Of a stretch of DNA of 47,623 nucleotides, positions 1-7,608 are shown one piece after another. Made by a program: the position numbers and the translations under genes. Position 1 is the stretch's first letter; each line of letters opens with the position of its first letter. Origin of the DNA: Mangrovihabitans endophyticus (GTDB lineage Bacteria; Actinomycetota; Actinomycetes; Mycobacteriales; Micromonosporaceae); assembly GCF_014646155.1 (NCBI RefSeq), contig NZ_BMMX01000043.1, positions 1-47,623 of the forward strand, written 5' to 3'. The notes under the pieces were generated by a model. That model was not told the origin of the DNA. It searched no databases and saw nothing but the letters and a program-made list of their open reading frames with translations.

Positions 1-56
1 CGCGCGGGGCGGGCGGGGGCGGGGCCGGGGCGCGCGGGCGGGGCCGGGGCGCGCGG
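1..56. repeat. GC-only 19-bp tandem repeat at window edge
   Basis: Two exact copies of a 19-bp unit lie at 19-37 and 38-56, preceded by a degenerate copy. Each unit has two runs of four G on the plus strand, so the stretch could form G-quadruplexes. No gene is visible here. Confidence 0.7.
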
Positions 57-137
57 GCACAGCGGGGCGGGCGGAAGGGTGGAGGCGATGGGATGCCGCG
101 TCGGCATACGCGGGGTGCCGCGAGTGCGGTAGCTTTG

Positions 138-154
138 TTACCGGCGAGTAGGAT
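138..154 (+). promoter_or_regulatory. Putative fadAB promoter with overlapping operator-like inverted repeat
   Basis: TTACCGGCGAGTAG at 138-151 has imperfect inverted arms (TTAC / GTAG). It overlaps a TANNNT-type -10 hexamer, TAGGAT, at 149-154, which would start transcription near 161, about 20 nt before the fadA GTG. A second inverted repeat, CGGTA-N7-TACCG, begins just upstream and shares the TACCG. The overlap suggests repression by a TetR- or GntR-type fatty-acid regulator. The regulator itself is not in the window and the assignment is inference. Confidence 0.45.
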
Positions 155-182
155 TCGAGCATCCACGCGTTGGGAGGCTGCT

Positions 183-1379
183 GTGCCCCGTCAAGTCCGC
201 GAGATCGTCTTCGTCGACGGCGTCCGCACCCCGTTCGGCAAGGCCGGCGGGATGTACGCCGAGACCCGCGCCGACGATCTGGTGATCCGCTGCATCCGAG
301 AGCTGATGCGCCGCCATCCGCAACTACCACCGGAACGGGTCGACGAGGTCGCCATCGCGGCCACCACCCAGACCGGTGACCAGGGCCTGACCCTCGGGCG
401 CACCGCCGCCTTGCTGTCCGGGTTGCCCAAGACCGTCCCGGGCTACGCCGTCGACCGGATGTGCGCCGGCGCGATGACCGCGGTCACCAACATCGCCGGC
501 GGCATCGCCATGGGCGCGTACGACGTGGCCATCGCCGGCGGCGTGGAACATATGGGCCACCACCCGATGGGCGACGGCGTGGACCCCAATCCGCGCATCC
601 TGGCCGAGAAGCTGGTCGACCCGTCCGCGCTGGTGATGGGCTCCACCGCGGAGAATCTGCATGACCGCCTGCCGGGCATCACCAAGGAGCGCGCCGACGC
701 GTTCGGTCTCGCTTCGCAGGAGAAGACCGCCAAGGCGTACGCGAACGGCAAGCTCCAGCCCGACCTGGTGCCGGTCGCGATCCGCAGCGCCGAGCAGGGC
801 TGGGGGCTGGCCACCGTCGACGAGTCGCCGCGCGAGACGTCGATGGAGAAGCTCGCCACCCTGAAGACCCCGTTCCGCCCGCACGGCCGGGTCACCGCGG
901 GCAACGCCGCCGGGCTCAACGACGGGGCCACCGCCGCGCTGCTCGCCGACGAGGGCACCGCCCGTGAGCTGGGCCTGCCGGTCGCCATGCGGCTGGTGTC
1001 GTACGGTTTCGCCGGGGTCGAGCCGGAGATCATGGGGTTCGGCCCGATCCCGTCCACCGAGAAGGCGCTGCGCCTGGCCGGTCTCACCATCGACGACATC
1101 GGCCTGTTCGAGCTCAACGAGGCGTTCGCGGTGCAGGTGCTGGCGTTCCTGGACCACTTCGGCATCGCCGATGACGACCCGCGGGTCAACCCGTGGGGCG
1201 GCGCCATCGCCGTCGGGCATCCGCTGGCTTCCTCCGGAGTACGGCTGATGACCCAGCTCGCGCGGCATTTCGCCGAGCACCCGGAGGTGCGGTACGGGCT
1301 GACCGCGATGTGCATCGGCATCGGCATGGGTGGCTCGGTGATCTGGGAGAACCCGACCTGGGAGGGGAACGACAAGTGA
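183..1379 (+). CDS. fadA: Thiolase (acetyl-CoA C-acyltransferase), fadA-like
   Basis: This is a thiolase of about 398 residues, the usual family length. It catalyses the last step of beta-oxidation, thiolytic cleavage of 3-ketoacyl-CoA to acetyl-CoA plus a shortened acyl-CoA. Visible motifs are the N-terminal RTPFGKAGG, the nucleophile-cysteine region VDRMCAGAMTA, the NEAFAVQ motif, and the C-terminal GGAIAVGHPLASSG and CIGIGMGGS, the latter carrying the second catalytic cysteine. The GTG at 183 is chosen because GGGAGG at 172-177 lies 5 nt upstream; an earlier in-frame start at 93 would add 30 Arg/Ala-rich residues that do not look like thiolase. The stop overlaps the fadB start by GTGA, so the two are translationally coupled and probably form the alpha2-beta2 trifunctional complex. 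Confidence 0.95.
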   Translation: MPRQVREIVFVDGVRTPFGKAGGMYAETRADDLVIRCIRELMRRHPQLPPERVDEVAIAATTQTGDQGLTLGRTAALLSGLPKTVPGYAVDRMCAGAMTAVTNIAGGIAMGAYDVAIAGGVEHMGHHPMGDGVDPNPRILAEKLVDPSALVMGSTAENLHDRLPGITKERADAFGLASQEKTAKAYANGKLQPDLVPVAIRSAEQGWGLATVDESPRETSMEKLATLKTPFRPHGRVTAGNAAGLNDGATAALLADEGTARELGLPVAMRLVSYGFAGVEPEIMGFGPIPSTEKALRLAGLTIDDIGLFELNEAFAVQVLAFLDHFGIADDDPRVNPWGGAIAVGHPLASSGVRLMTQLARHFAEHPEVRYGLTAMCIGIGMGGSVIWENPTWEGNDK

Positions 1380-3448
1380 CCACGCTGCCCGACTACCCGA
1401 ACGAGGTCGTGACCCAGGCCCTGCTGCGCATGGTGCGCGTGCCCGGCCTGGACAAGCCGGCCGCCCTGATCACGTTGGACAACGGCTTCGATCACACGAA
1501 GCCGAACAGCTTCGGGCCGGGCGGCCTGCGCAGCCTGGATGACGCGATCACCCGCGCCATGGCCGCGGAGCCGGCGTTCATCGCGCTGACCGGTAAGCCG
1601 TACATCTTCTGCGTGGGCGCCGACATCACCGGCATGCCGTATCTCACCGAGCGGGACCAGGCCGTCGCCCTCGGCGAGCTGGGCCACGCGGTCTTCGCCC
1701 GGCTGCGGGACAGCACGGTGCCCACCTTCGCCTTCGTGAACGGTGCGGCGCTCGGCGGCGGCCTCGAGGTTGCCCTGCACTGCCACTACCGCACGGTGTC
1801 CGGCGGGGCCGCCGCCCTCGGCTTGCCCGAGGTCGCGATCGGCCTGGTGCCCGGGTGGGGCGGCAGCCAGCTCCTGCCGAACCTCATCGGCATCGCCGGC
1901 GCCGCCCAGGTCATCCTGCAGAACCCGCTGACGCAGAAGACGCTCAAGCCGGCGCAGGCCGCCGAGCTGGGCGTGGCCGACGTGCTGTTCGAGCCGGCCG
2001 ACTTCCTGGAGCGCTCGCTGGAATGGGCCGCGAGCGTGGTTCGCGGCGAGGTCACGCCGCAGCGCCCGGAGGTCGACCGGGAGATGTGGGACGGGGTGAT
2101 GTTCTTCGCCAAGCAGCAACTCGACGAGCGGCTGCACGGCGCGGTCCCGTCCGCCAACAAGGCGCTGGAGCTGCTCGCGTTGGCCAAGGAGGCCGACTTC
2201 GCCGACGGCACCGCAGCCGAGACGCAGGCCCTCGCCGACTTGATCATGGGAGACGAGTCCCGCGCCAGCCTGTACGCGTTCGACCTGGTGCAGCGCCGGG
2301 CCAAGCGGCCCGTCGGCGTGCCGGACAGGGAGCTGGCCCGCAAGGTCACCAAGGTCGGCGTGGTCGGCGCCGGGCTGATGGCCTCCCAGCTCGCGCTGCT
2401 GTTCGCGCGCCGCCTGCAGGTGCCGGTGGTGCTCACCGACCTGGACCAGGCCCGCGTCGACAAGGGCGTCGGCTATGTGCGCGGCGAGATCGACAAGATG
2501 GTCGGCAAGGGCCGGCTCGACGAGGGCACCGCCGCGAAGCTGCGCGGACTGGTCAGCGGCTCGGTGGACAAGTCGGTGTTCGCCGACGCCGACTTCGTGA
2601 TCGAGGCGGTGTTCGAGAACCTCGACCTCAAGAAGCAGGTCTGGGCGGAGATCGAGAAGATCGTGACGCCGGAGGCGGTGCTCGCCACCAACACCTCGTC
2701 GCTGTCGGTGAGCGCCATGGCCGCCGATCTGGAGCATCCGGAGCGGGTGGTCGGCTTCCACTTCTTCAACCCGGTCGCGGTGCTGCCGCTGCTGGAGATC
2801 ATCAAGGGCGAGCGCACCGACGACTACACGCTGGCCACCGCCTTCGCGGTCGGCAAGGAGCTGCGGAAGTCGTGCGTGCTGGTCAAGGACGCCCCGGCGT
2901 TCGTGGTCAACCGGCTGCTCACCCGGTTCACCAGCGAGGTCTTCGCCGCCATCGACGCCGGCACTCCGCTGTCCACGGTGGACACCGCCCTGGACCCGCT
3001 CGGGTTGCCGATGCGCCCACTCGCACTGCTGCAACTGGTCGGGCCCGCGGTGGCTTACCACGTCGGCGAAACCCTGCACACCGCCTTCCCGGACCGGTTC
3101 GCGGACAGCCCCAACCTGAAGAAGATCGTCGACGCCGGCCTGCCGCTGATGGTGGACGACGAGATCAACCCCGAGGTGGCCGAGCTGGTCGAGGGCGGCT
3201 CGGCGCCGCTGTCCGCCGAGGACGTACGCGGTAAGGCCCTGGACGCGCTGGCCGAGGAGGTCGCGCTGATGCTCGACGACGGCGTGGTCGCGGAGCCGCA
3301 GGACATCGACCTGTGCATGCTGCTCGGCGCCGGGTGGCCGTTCCACCTCGGCGGTGTCACGCCGTACCTGGACCGCAGCGGTACCGCCGAACGCGTCGCC
3401 GGTCACCGGTTCCTCGCCCCGGGCGTGGCCTCGGTCCCGCGTTCCTGA
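1376..3448 (+). CDS. fadB: Fatty-acid oxidation complex alpha subunit: enoyl-CoA hydratase / 3-hydroxyacyl-CoA dehydrogenase
   Basis: A 690-residue protein that performs hydration of enoyl-CoA and NAD-dependent oxidation of 3-hydroxyacyl-CoA. The N-terminal crotonase domain (about 1-290) has the oxyanion/Glu motifs ALGGGLEVAL and LGLPEVAIGLVPGWGG. The Rossmann domain starts near residue 320 with VGVVGAGLMASQLA. HFFNPVAVLPLLEII marks the HAD catalytic histidine, and two C-terminal 3HCDH domains follow. The Rossmann fingerprint is GxGxxA rather than the usual GxGxxG; the acidic residue ending strand 2 (VVLTDLD) still favours NAD. The GTG at 1376 overlaps the fadA stop and gives the expected N-terminus. 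A strong hairpin follows the stop. Confidence 0.95.
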   Translation: MTTLPDYPNEVVTQALLRMVRVPGLDKPAALITLDNGFDHTKPNSFGPGGLRSLDDAITRAMAAEPAFIALTGKPYIFCVGADITGMPYLTERDQAVALGELGHAVFARLRDSTVPTFAFVNGAALGGGLEVALHCHYRTVSGGAAALGLPEVAIGLVPGWGGSQLLPNLIGIAGAAQVILQNPLTQKTLKPAQAAELGVADVLFEPADFLERSLEWAASVVRGEVTPQRPEVDREMWDGVMFFAKQQLDERLHGAVPSANKALELLALAKEADFADGTAAETQALADLIMGDESRASLYAFDLVQRRAKRPVGVPDRELARKVTKVGVVGAGLMASQLALLFARRLQVPVVLTDLDQARVDKGVGYVRGEIDKMVGKGRLDEGTAAKLRGLVSGSVDKSVFADADFVIEAVFENLDLKKQVWAEIEKIVTPEAVLATNTSSLSVSAMAADLEHPERVVGFHFFNPVAVLPLLEIIKGERTDDYTLATAFAVGKELRKSCVLVKDAPAFVVNRLLTRFTSEVFAAIDAGTPLSTVDTALDPLGLPMRPLALLQLVGPAVAYHVGETLHTAFPDRFADSPNLKKIVDAGLPLMVDDEINPEVAELVEGGSAPLSAEDVRGKALDALAEEVALMLDDGVVAEPQDIDLCMLLGAGWPFHLGGVTPYLDRSGTAERVAGHRFLAPGVASVPRS

Positions 3449-3460
3449 CCGCCCTCGCGC

Positions 3461-3492
3461 ACGCCGGCGGAGGAGACTTCTTCCGTCGGCGT
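3461..3492 (+). terminator. Stem-loop terminator after fadAB
   Basis: A 14-bp stem (3461-3474 with 3479-3492, two G-U pairs in RNA) closes a 4-nt loop 12 bp after the fadB stop. A short T-run (ATCTTT) follows. Typical actinomycete hairpin terminator. Confidence 0.65.
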
Positions 3493-3579
3493 GACGCATC
3501 TTTCCCCGTACGGGCACGCGCGGCACCGCCCCGGCCGGTTAGGCTCCGCGACCGGACACACGATCGATGGAGCCACCTC

Positions 3580-4563
3580 ATGTCGCAGCCGCCGCACCCG
3601 GGGCAGCCCCAGCCCGAGCCGCACCAGCCCCATCCCCAGCCGCACCAGGGCCAGCCGCACCAGGGCCAGCCGCACCAGGGCCAGCCGAGCCCGGGCCAGC
3701 CGAGCCCGGACGGTGCCGGCTGGGCTCCCCCGCCGCCACCGCATCCGTACGCCCAGCCCGGATATGGGCAGCCCGGCTATGACCAGCCCGGCTATGACCA
3801 GCCCGGCTATGACCAGCCCGGCTATGACCAGCCCGGATATGGGCAGCCCGGATATGGGCAGTCCGGATATCCGGCACCCGGCCAGCCCGCCCCGCGGAAG
3901 TCCAAGGCGCTGCCCATCGTGCTCGTGACGCTGGCGATCGTGGTGCTGCTGTGCGTCGGCGGCGGCGTCACCGCCTTCCTGGTCATCCGCGACCGTGCCG
4001 ACGACATCGTCGACGCCGCCCGCGAGACACCCACCACCGCTCCCGCCGGTGACCCGCTGGGAACCACCGTGCCGACCCCCTCGGTCAGCCCCACGCCCAC
4101 CACGACGATCACCGTGTCCGTGCCCAAGACGCTGGGCGGCCGCAAGAAGCTGACCGGCGGCCAGTTCGGCGGCGCGATCGACTTGATGAAGACGGCCGTG
4201 GACGTCGTGCCGGGCGCGACCAACACCGTCGGCGCGATGTACGGCAACGTCGGCAAGCGCGACCTGGTGGCCGTGGTCGCCGCGGAGGCGCCCATCGACG
4301 ACCCCGCCGCCGAGGTGGAGAGCTCGTTCGTCAGCGCGGGACTGGGCAGCACCGACATCAAGGGCATCGTCGACATCGACCCCGGCGAACTGGGCGGCGC
4401 CGCCAAGTGCGGACGCGCCGAGGAGCAGTCGGTCAGCATGGTGCTCTGCAACTGGGCCGACGAAGGCAGCATCGGCTGGACGATCTTCTACTTCAAGTCG
4501 ATCAAGTCCGCCAAGGCCGAGTTTCCTAAGGTGCGAGGCCAGATCGAAAAGAAGTCAAGCTGA
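3580..4563 (+). CDS. Pro/Gln/Gly/Tyr-repeat single-pass membrane protein, function unknown
   Basis: About 327 residues. Residues 1-105 are a low-complexity cytoplasmic tail with four PHQGQ-like and seven PGY(D/G)Q pentapeptides. One transmembrane helix follows near 110-132 (IVLVTLAIVVLLCVGGGVTAFLVI). A Ser/Thr/Pro linker near 145-185 leads to an extracytoplasmic domain of about 140 residues with two conserved-looking cysteines (AKCGRAE, MVLCNWAD). This architecture is common in actinomycete envelope proteins and resembles proline-rich tails that recruit partners. The ATG at 3580 is used; TAGGCT at 3540-3545 is a plausible -10. I do not recognise a catalytic domain. Confidence 0.8.
   Translation: MSQPPHPGQPQPEPHQPHPQPHQGQPHQGQPHQGQPSPGQPSPDGAGWAPPPPPHPYAQPGYGQPGYDQPGYDQPGYDQPGYDQPGYGQPGYGQSGYPAPGQPAPRKSKALPIVLVTLAIVVLLCVGGGVTAFLVIRDRADDIVDAARETPTTAPAGDPLGTTVPTPSVSPTPTTTITVSVPKTLGGRKKLTGGQFGGAIDLMKTAVDVVPGATNTVGAMYGNVGKRDLVAVVAAEAPIDDPAAEVESSFVSAGLGSTDIKGIVDIDPGELGGAAKCGRAEEQSVSMVLCNWADEGSIGWTIFYFKSIKSAKAEFPKVRGQIEKKSS
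3641..3864 (+). repeat. In-frame 15-bp coding repeats (PHQGQ and PGYDQ)
   Basis: Four 15-bp units occupy 3641-3700 (unit cgcaccagggccagc and variants) and seven 15-bp units occupy 3760-3864 (ggctatgaccagccc / ggatatgggcagccc). Because the unit is a multiple of three, copy-number change only lengthens or shortens the tail. Confidence 0.9.
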
Positions 4564-4697
4564 CACGCCGCGCCCTAAGATCACATAGTCGCATCCGTCC
4601 CGACACGAACGGGTAGCGGTTCTCCCCCGGACGACGGTTACGACATATCGAACCTTCAGGATGGTCGCCGGGTCCGGCTCGGCCGGCCCCGGCCCGG

Positions 4698-4713
4698 CCG
4701 GGTCAAGACCCGG
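4698..4713 (+). other. Perfect hairpin in the leader of the DUF2637 gene
   Basis: CCGGGTC-AA-GACCCGG is a perfect 7-bp stem with a 2-nt spacer, ending 41 nt before the chosen GTG. There is no T-run, so it is not an obvious terminator; it could be a dyad operator or leader structure. Confidence 0.4.
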
Positions 4714-4754
4714 ACGGACCGACGGTGACCTGTCGATCGGTTGAGGAGTGTCCG

Positions 4755-5531
4755 GTGGTTCTCCCGCAGTTGCGTCGCGTTCGCTGGGCCGTGCGAGCGA
4801 CCCTGCTCCTCGGGGTCGCGGCCTCGGTGATCGCGAACATCCTGCACGCCCGGGACAACCCGATCAGCCAGGCCATCGCCGCGTGGCCGCCGCTCGCCCT
4901 CCTGCTGACCGTCGAGCTCATCTCCCGCGTACCGGTGCATCGCCGGTCCTTGGCTGCCACGCGGGTGGTGGCCACCGCCACCATCGCCGGGATCGCCGCC
5001 TGGGTGTCGTACTGGCACATGGCCGGTGTGGCGGCACGGTACGGCGAAACGGGCGCGTCGCCGTACCTGCTGCCCCTCTCCGTGGACGGCCTGATCGTGG
5101 TGGCCAGCATCTGTCTGGTCGAGCTGAGCGGGCGCATCACGGCGCTGCAACCCGCGGACGCGACCCGGCCCGCGACGGCAGCGGCGCTCACCCGGGCCGT
5201 GACGGGCACCGCGTCGGCAGCGAGTTCCGCCCCAGACGCACCCTCGGTCGCGCCGGACCTCATCCCGGTGCCGGCCCGCAACGGCACCCGCCGGCAGGGC
5301 GGGACACCGAATGCGCCACGGCCGCGGCAAGTCGGCGCGACACGCACCGCGCCGGGTGCCCGCGCTCGTCGTTCACCGGCGGAGACCATCGCCGAAGCCG
5401 CGCGCATCAAGCACGACCGCCCCGGCATCACCGACGCCGAGATGGCTTCCGCGCTCGGCATCAGCGTGTCCCGCTGGCGAACGGTACGCCGCGAAACCGG
5501 CGCCGGCGACGAACTGCGCCTGGCCGCATAA
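4755..5531 (+). CDS. DUF2637-like membrane protein with C-terminal helix-turn-helix
   Basis: About 258 residues. The N-terminal 135 residues contain roughly four hydrophobic segments (ATLLLGVAASVIANILHA, WPPLALLLTVELI, VATATIAGIAAWVSYW, SVDGLIVVASICLVEL), typical of the DUF2637 family known from actinomycete plasmids and integrative elements as well as chromosomes. An Ala/Pro/Arg-rich linker follows. The C-terminus (about 215-245) reads as a winged or simple helix-turn-helix: ITDAEMASALGISVSRWRTV. GTG 4755 is preferred because GAGGAG at 4743-4748 sits 6 nt upstream; a GTG at 4725 in frame lacks such a site. No transfer genes, integrase or attachment site are nearby, so this copy appears solitary. 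Confidence 0.8.
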   Translation: MVLPQLRRVRWAVRATLLLGVAASVIANILHARDNPISQAIAAWPPLALLLTVELISRVPVHRRSLAATRVVATATIAGIAAWVSYWHMAGVAARYGETGASPYLLPLSVDGLIVVASICLVELSGRITALQPADATRPATAAALTRAVTGTASAASSAPDAPSVAPDLIPVPARNGTRRQGGTPNAPRPRQVGATRTAPGARARRSPAETIAEAARIKHDRPGITDAEMASALGISVSRWRTVRRETGAGDELRLAA

Positions 5532-5594
5532 ACCCGCCCACGCCCGCCGATCGTGAACTGAGGGCGCCCGTGGCCTCACCGGCCCGGCACACGC

Positions 5595-6857
5595 CTATGC
5601 CGGTGTCGCCCGTGCGTCGCTCGCCGGCGATGACGCCGTCTCCGGGTTCTTCGCTCGCGGCACCGTCGCCGAACCCGCCAGCACCGGCGTGGTGTGTGCG
5701 CCCGGGAGCGAGACCGTCACCTCAAGCCCTCCGCCCGGCTGCGCCACCGCGGACACCGTCCCGCCGTGTGCGTCGCACACCGCGCGCACGATCGACAGGC
5801 CCAGGCCGGAACCGCGGGCGCCGGTTCGTTCCCAGCCGCCCCGGCGGAACGGTTCGAACAGCCCCGGCACGTCCGACGGCTCGACCTCGTATCCGGTGTT
5901 TCCCACGATCAGCCGCGCATGCCCGTCGACGGTGCAGGTGCGCAGCCACAGCCGGCCCATGAGGTGGTTGTACCGGATCGCGTTCTCGATCAGGTTGCCC
6001 GCCAAGCGGTCCAGCAGGCTGGGGTCGCCCACCACCGGGGCGGGTTGCAGATCCGTGGTCACGTCCAGCTTCATCCGGTCCGCCTCGCCGCGCACCGCGG
6101 ACAGCGCGGTGGACACGCCGGTCGCCAGGTCGGCGTCCGTCTTGCGGACCAGCCGGCGTCCGGACTGGGCTTCGCTGCGCGCCAGCACCAGCAGCGCGTC
6201 CACCAGGCCGTTCGCTCGTTCCGAGGCGCTGCGGACCACCTTGGCCATGCGGCGGTATTCGTCCACGTCCGCCTCGTCGTCGCTGAGTGTCACGTCGATT
6301 TCGGTGCGCATCACCGCCAGCGGGGTGCGCAGCTCGTGCGAGGCGTTCGCCACGAACCGCTTCTGCGATTCGAACGCGGCGGTCAGCCGGTCCAGCATCG
6401 CATCGAACGTACGCGCCAGCTCCGCCACCTCGTCGTCCGCGCCCGCGTACCGGATGCGCTGGTCGAGCGTCTCCTGGCCGAGCCGGCGCGCGGTCGCCGT
6501 GACGTGGTGCAGGGGGCGCAGCGCCCGGCCGGCCACCGCGTACGCCCCGGCGATGCCGATCAGGCCGATCGCGAACAGCGCCAGCAGTCCCTTGATCAGC
6601 AGTTCCTGCGAGGCGCGGTCGACCAGCCGGGTCTCCCACTCCTGGGCGTTCTGCCGGGTGCCGTCGGACAAGACCACCTCGGAGCCGGCCTGCAGCGCAT
6701 CGGCCGGGTGCATCGCGTCTCCCACCAGCCACCAGGCCAGCAACACCAGCACCGCGCCCGCGCCGACCAGCAGGATGCCGTTCAGCAGGGTGAGCCGCAG
6801 GCGCAGGGTGGGCCGCAGGTGCACGCGGTCCCGGCTGCGGCCCAGATAGACGGTCAC
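5595..6857 (-). CDS. Two-component sensor histidine kinase
   Basis: A 420-residue kinase with two transmembrane helices near residues 17-38 and 84-110, a short extracytoplasmic sensor of about 45 residues between them, then HAMP, the dimerisation H-box FVANASHELRTPLAVM, the N-box NLIENAIRYN and the G-box SGLGLSIVRAVCDAHGG. The G1 box reads VGNTGYEV instead of the classic DxGxG, a variant that occurs in some actinomycete kinases. The GTG start at 6857 overlaps the response-regulator stop by 4 nt (GTGA), so the two are co-translated. The stimulus is unknown; the small sensor loop suggests sensing within the membrane or through a partner such as the neighbouring propeller proteins. Confidence 0.93.
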   Translation of the reverse strand: MTVYLGRSRDRVHLRPTLRLRLTLLNGILLVGAGAVLVLLAWWLVGDAMHPADALQAGSEVVLSDGTRQNAQEWETRLVDRASQELLIKGLLALFAIGLIGIAGAYAVAGRALRPLHHVTATARRLGQETLDQRIRYAGADDEVAELARTFDAMLDRLTAAFESQKRFVANASHELRTPLAVMRTEIDVTLSDDEADVDEYRRMAKVVRSASERANGLVDALLVLARSEAQSGRRLVRKTDADLATGVSTALSAVRGEADRMKLDVTTDLQPAPVVGDPSLLDRLAGNLIENAIRYNHLMGRLWLRTCTVDGHARLIVGNTGYEVEPSDVPGLFEPFRRGGWERTGARGSGLGLSIVRAVCDAHGGTVSAVAQPGGGLEVTVSLPGAHTTPVLAGSATVPRAKNPETASSPASDARATPA

Positions 6858-7543
6858 TGCGGGCCGCCGGGGGTGACCACCACGGGTTCCGGCACGCGAT
6901 ATCCGGCACCGACCACGGTCTCGATCAGCGGCGGGTCGCCCACCTTCTTCCGCAGCGTCATGACCGTCACCCGTACGGTCGTGGTGAACGGGTCGGTGTT
7001 CGCGTCCCACACCCGTTCCAGCAGCTCCTCGCTGGACACCACGCCGCCGCGCGCCTTGAGCAGCTCCTCCAGCACGCCGAACTCCTTGTTGGTGAGCTCG
7101 ATCGGGGCGCCCCCGCGGGTCACCACCCGGCGCGTCTGGTCCAGCACCAGGTCACCGACCGACAGCACCGGCGGGGCGGCCGGGGTGGCCCGCCGGCCCA
7201 GCGCCTGCACCCGCGCCACCAGCTCGTCGAAGGCGAACGGCTTGGCCAGATAGTCGTCGGCGCCGAGCTGCAGGCCCTCGACCCGGTCGGCGACCGTGCC
7301 GCTGGCGGTGAGCATCAGCACCCGGGTCAGGGCACCCGACTCCACCAGCGCGGCGCAGATCTCGTCGCCGTGCATGCCGGGCAGGTCACGGTCCAGCACG
7401 ACCACGTCGTACCGGGTCACATAGGCCATCTCGTGCCCGCTCGGGCCGTCGTAGGCGACGTCCACCGCCATGCCCTTGCGACGCAGTCCCCGCGCGATCG
7501 CATCGCAGAGATTGCGCTCGTCCTCCACCACCAGCACACGCAC
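6854..7543 (-). CDS. OmpR/PhoB-family response regulator
   Basis: A 229-residue regulator. The receiver domain (1-115) has the acidic pair VVEDE, the phospho-acceptor Asp in VVLDRDLPGMHG, the Thr in MLTASG and the Lys in YLAKPF. The C-terminal winged helix (about 130-222) shows ELTNKEFGVLEELL, TVRVTVMTLRKKVG and TVVGAGYRV. The GTG at 7543 has GGAGG 7 nt upstream; the codon two before it is GTC and cannot start. It precedes and overlaps the kinase gene and lies 65 bp after the third propeller gene on the same strand. Confidence 0.95.
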   Translation of the reverse strand: MRVLVVEDERNLCDAIARGLRRKGMAVDVAYDGPSGHEMAYVTRYDVVVLDRDLPGMHGDEICAALVESGALTRVLMLTASGTVADRVEGLQLGADDYLAKPFAFDELVARVQALGRRATPAAPPVLSVGDLVLDQTRRVVTRGGAPIELTNKEFGVLEELLKARGGVVSSEELLERVWDANTDPFTTTVRVTVMTLRKKVGDPPLIETVVGAGYRVPEPVVVTPGGPQ

Positions 7544-7608
7544 GCTGACCCTCCTTGCGCCCGGATGCAGCCTCGCCGACGCCGTGTGAAGAGGCCGTGA
7601 ATACGAGG

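Noticed and set aside
443..3526. Very long open frame on the minus strand opposite fadAB
   Set aside because: It is the antisense of two clear enzyme genes; composition (Gln/His/Arg/Gly-rich) is the usual shadow of high-GC codon bias.
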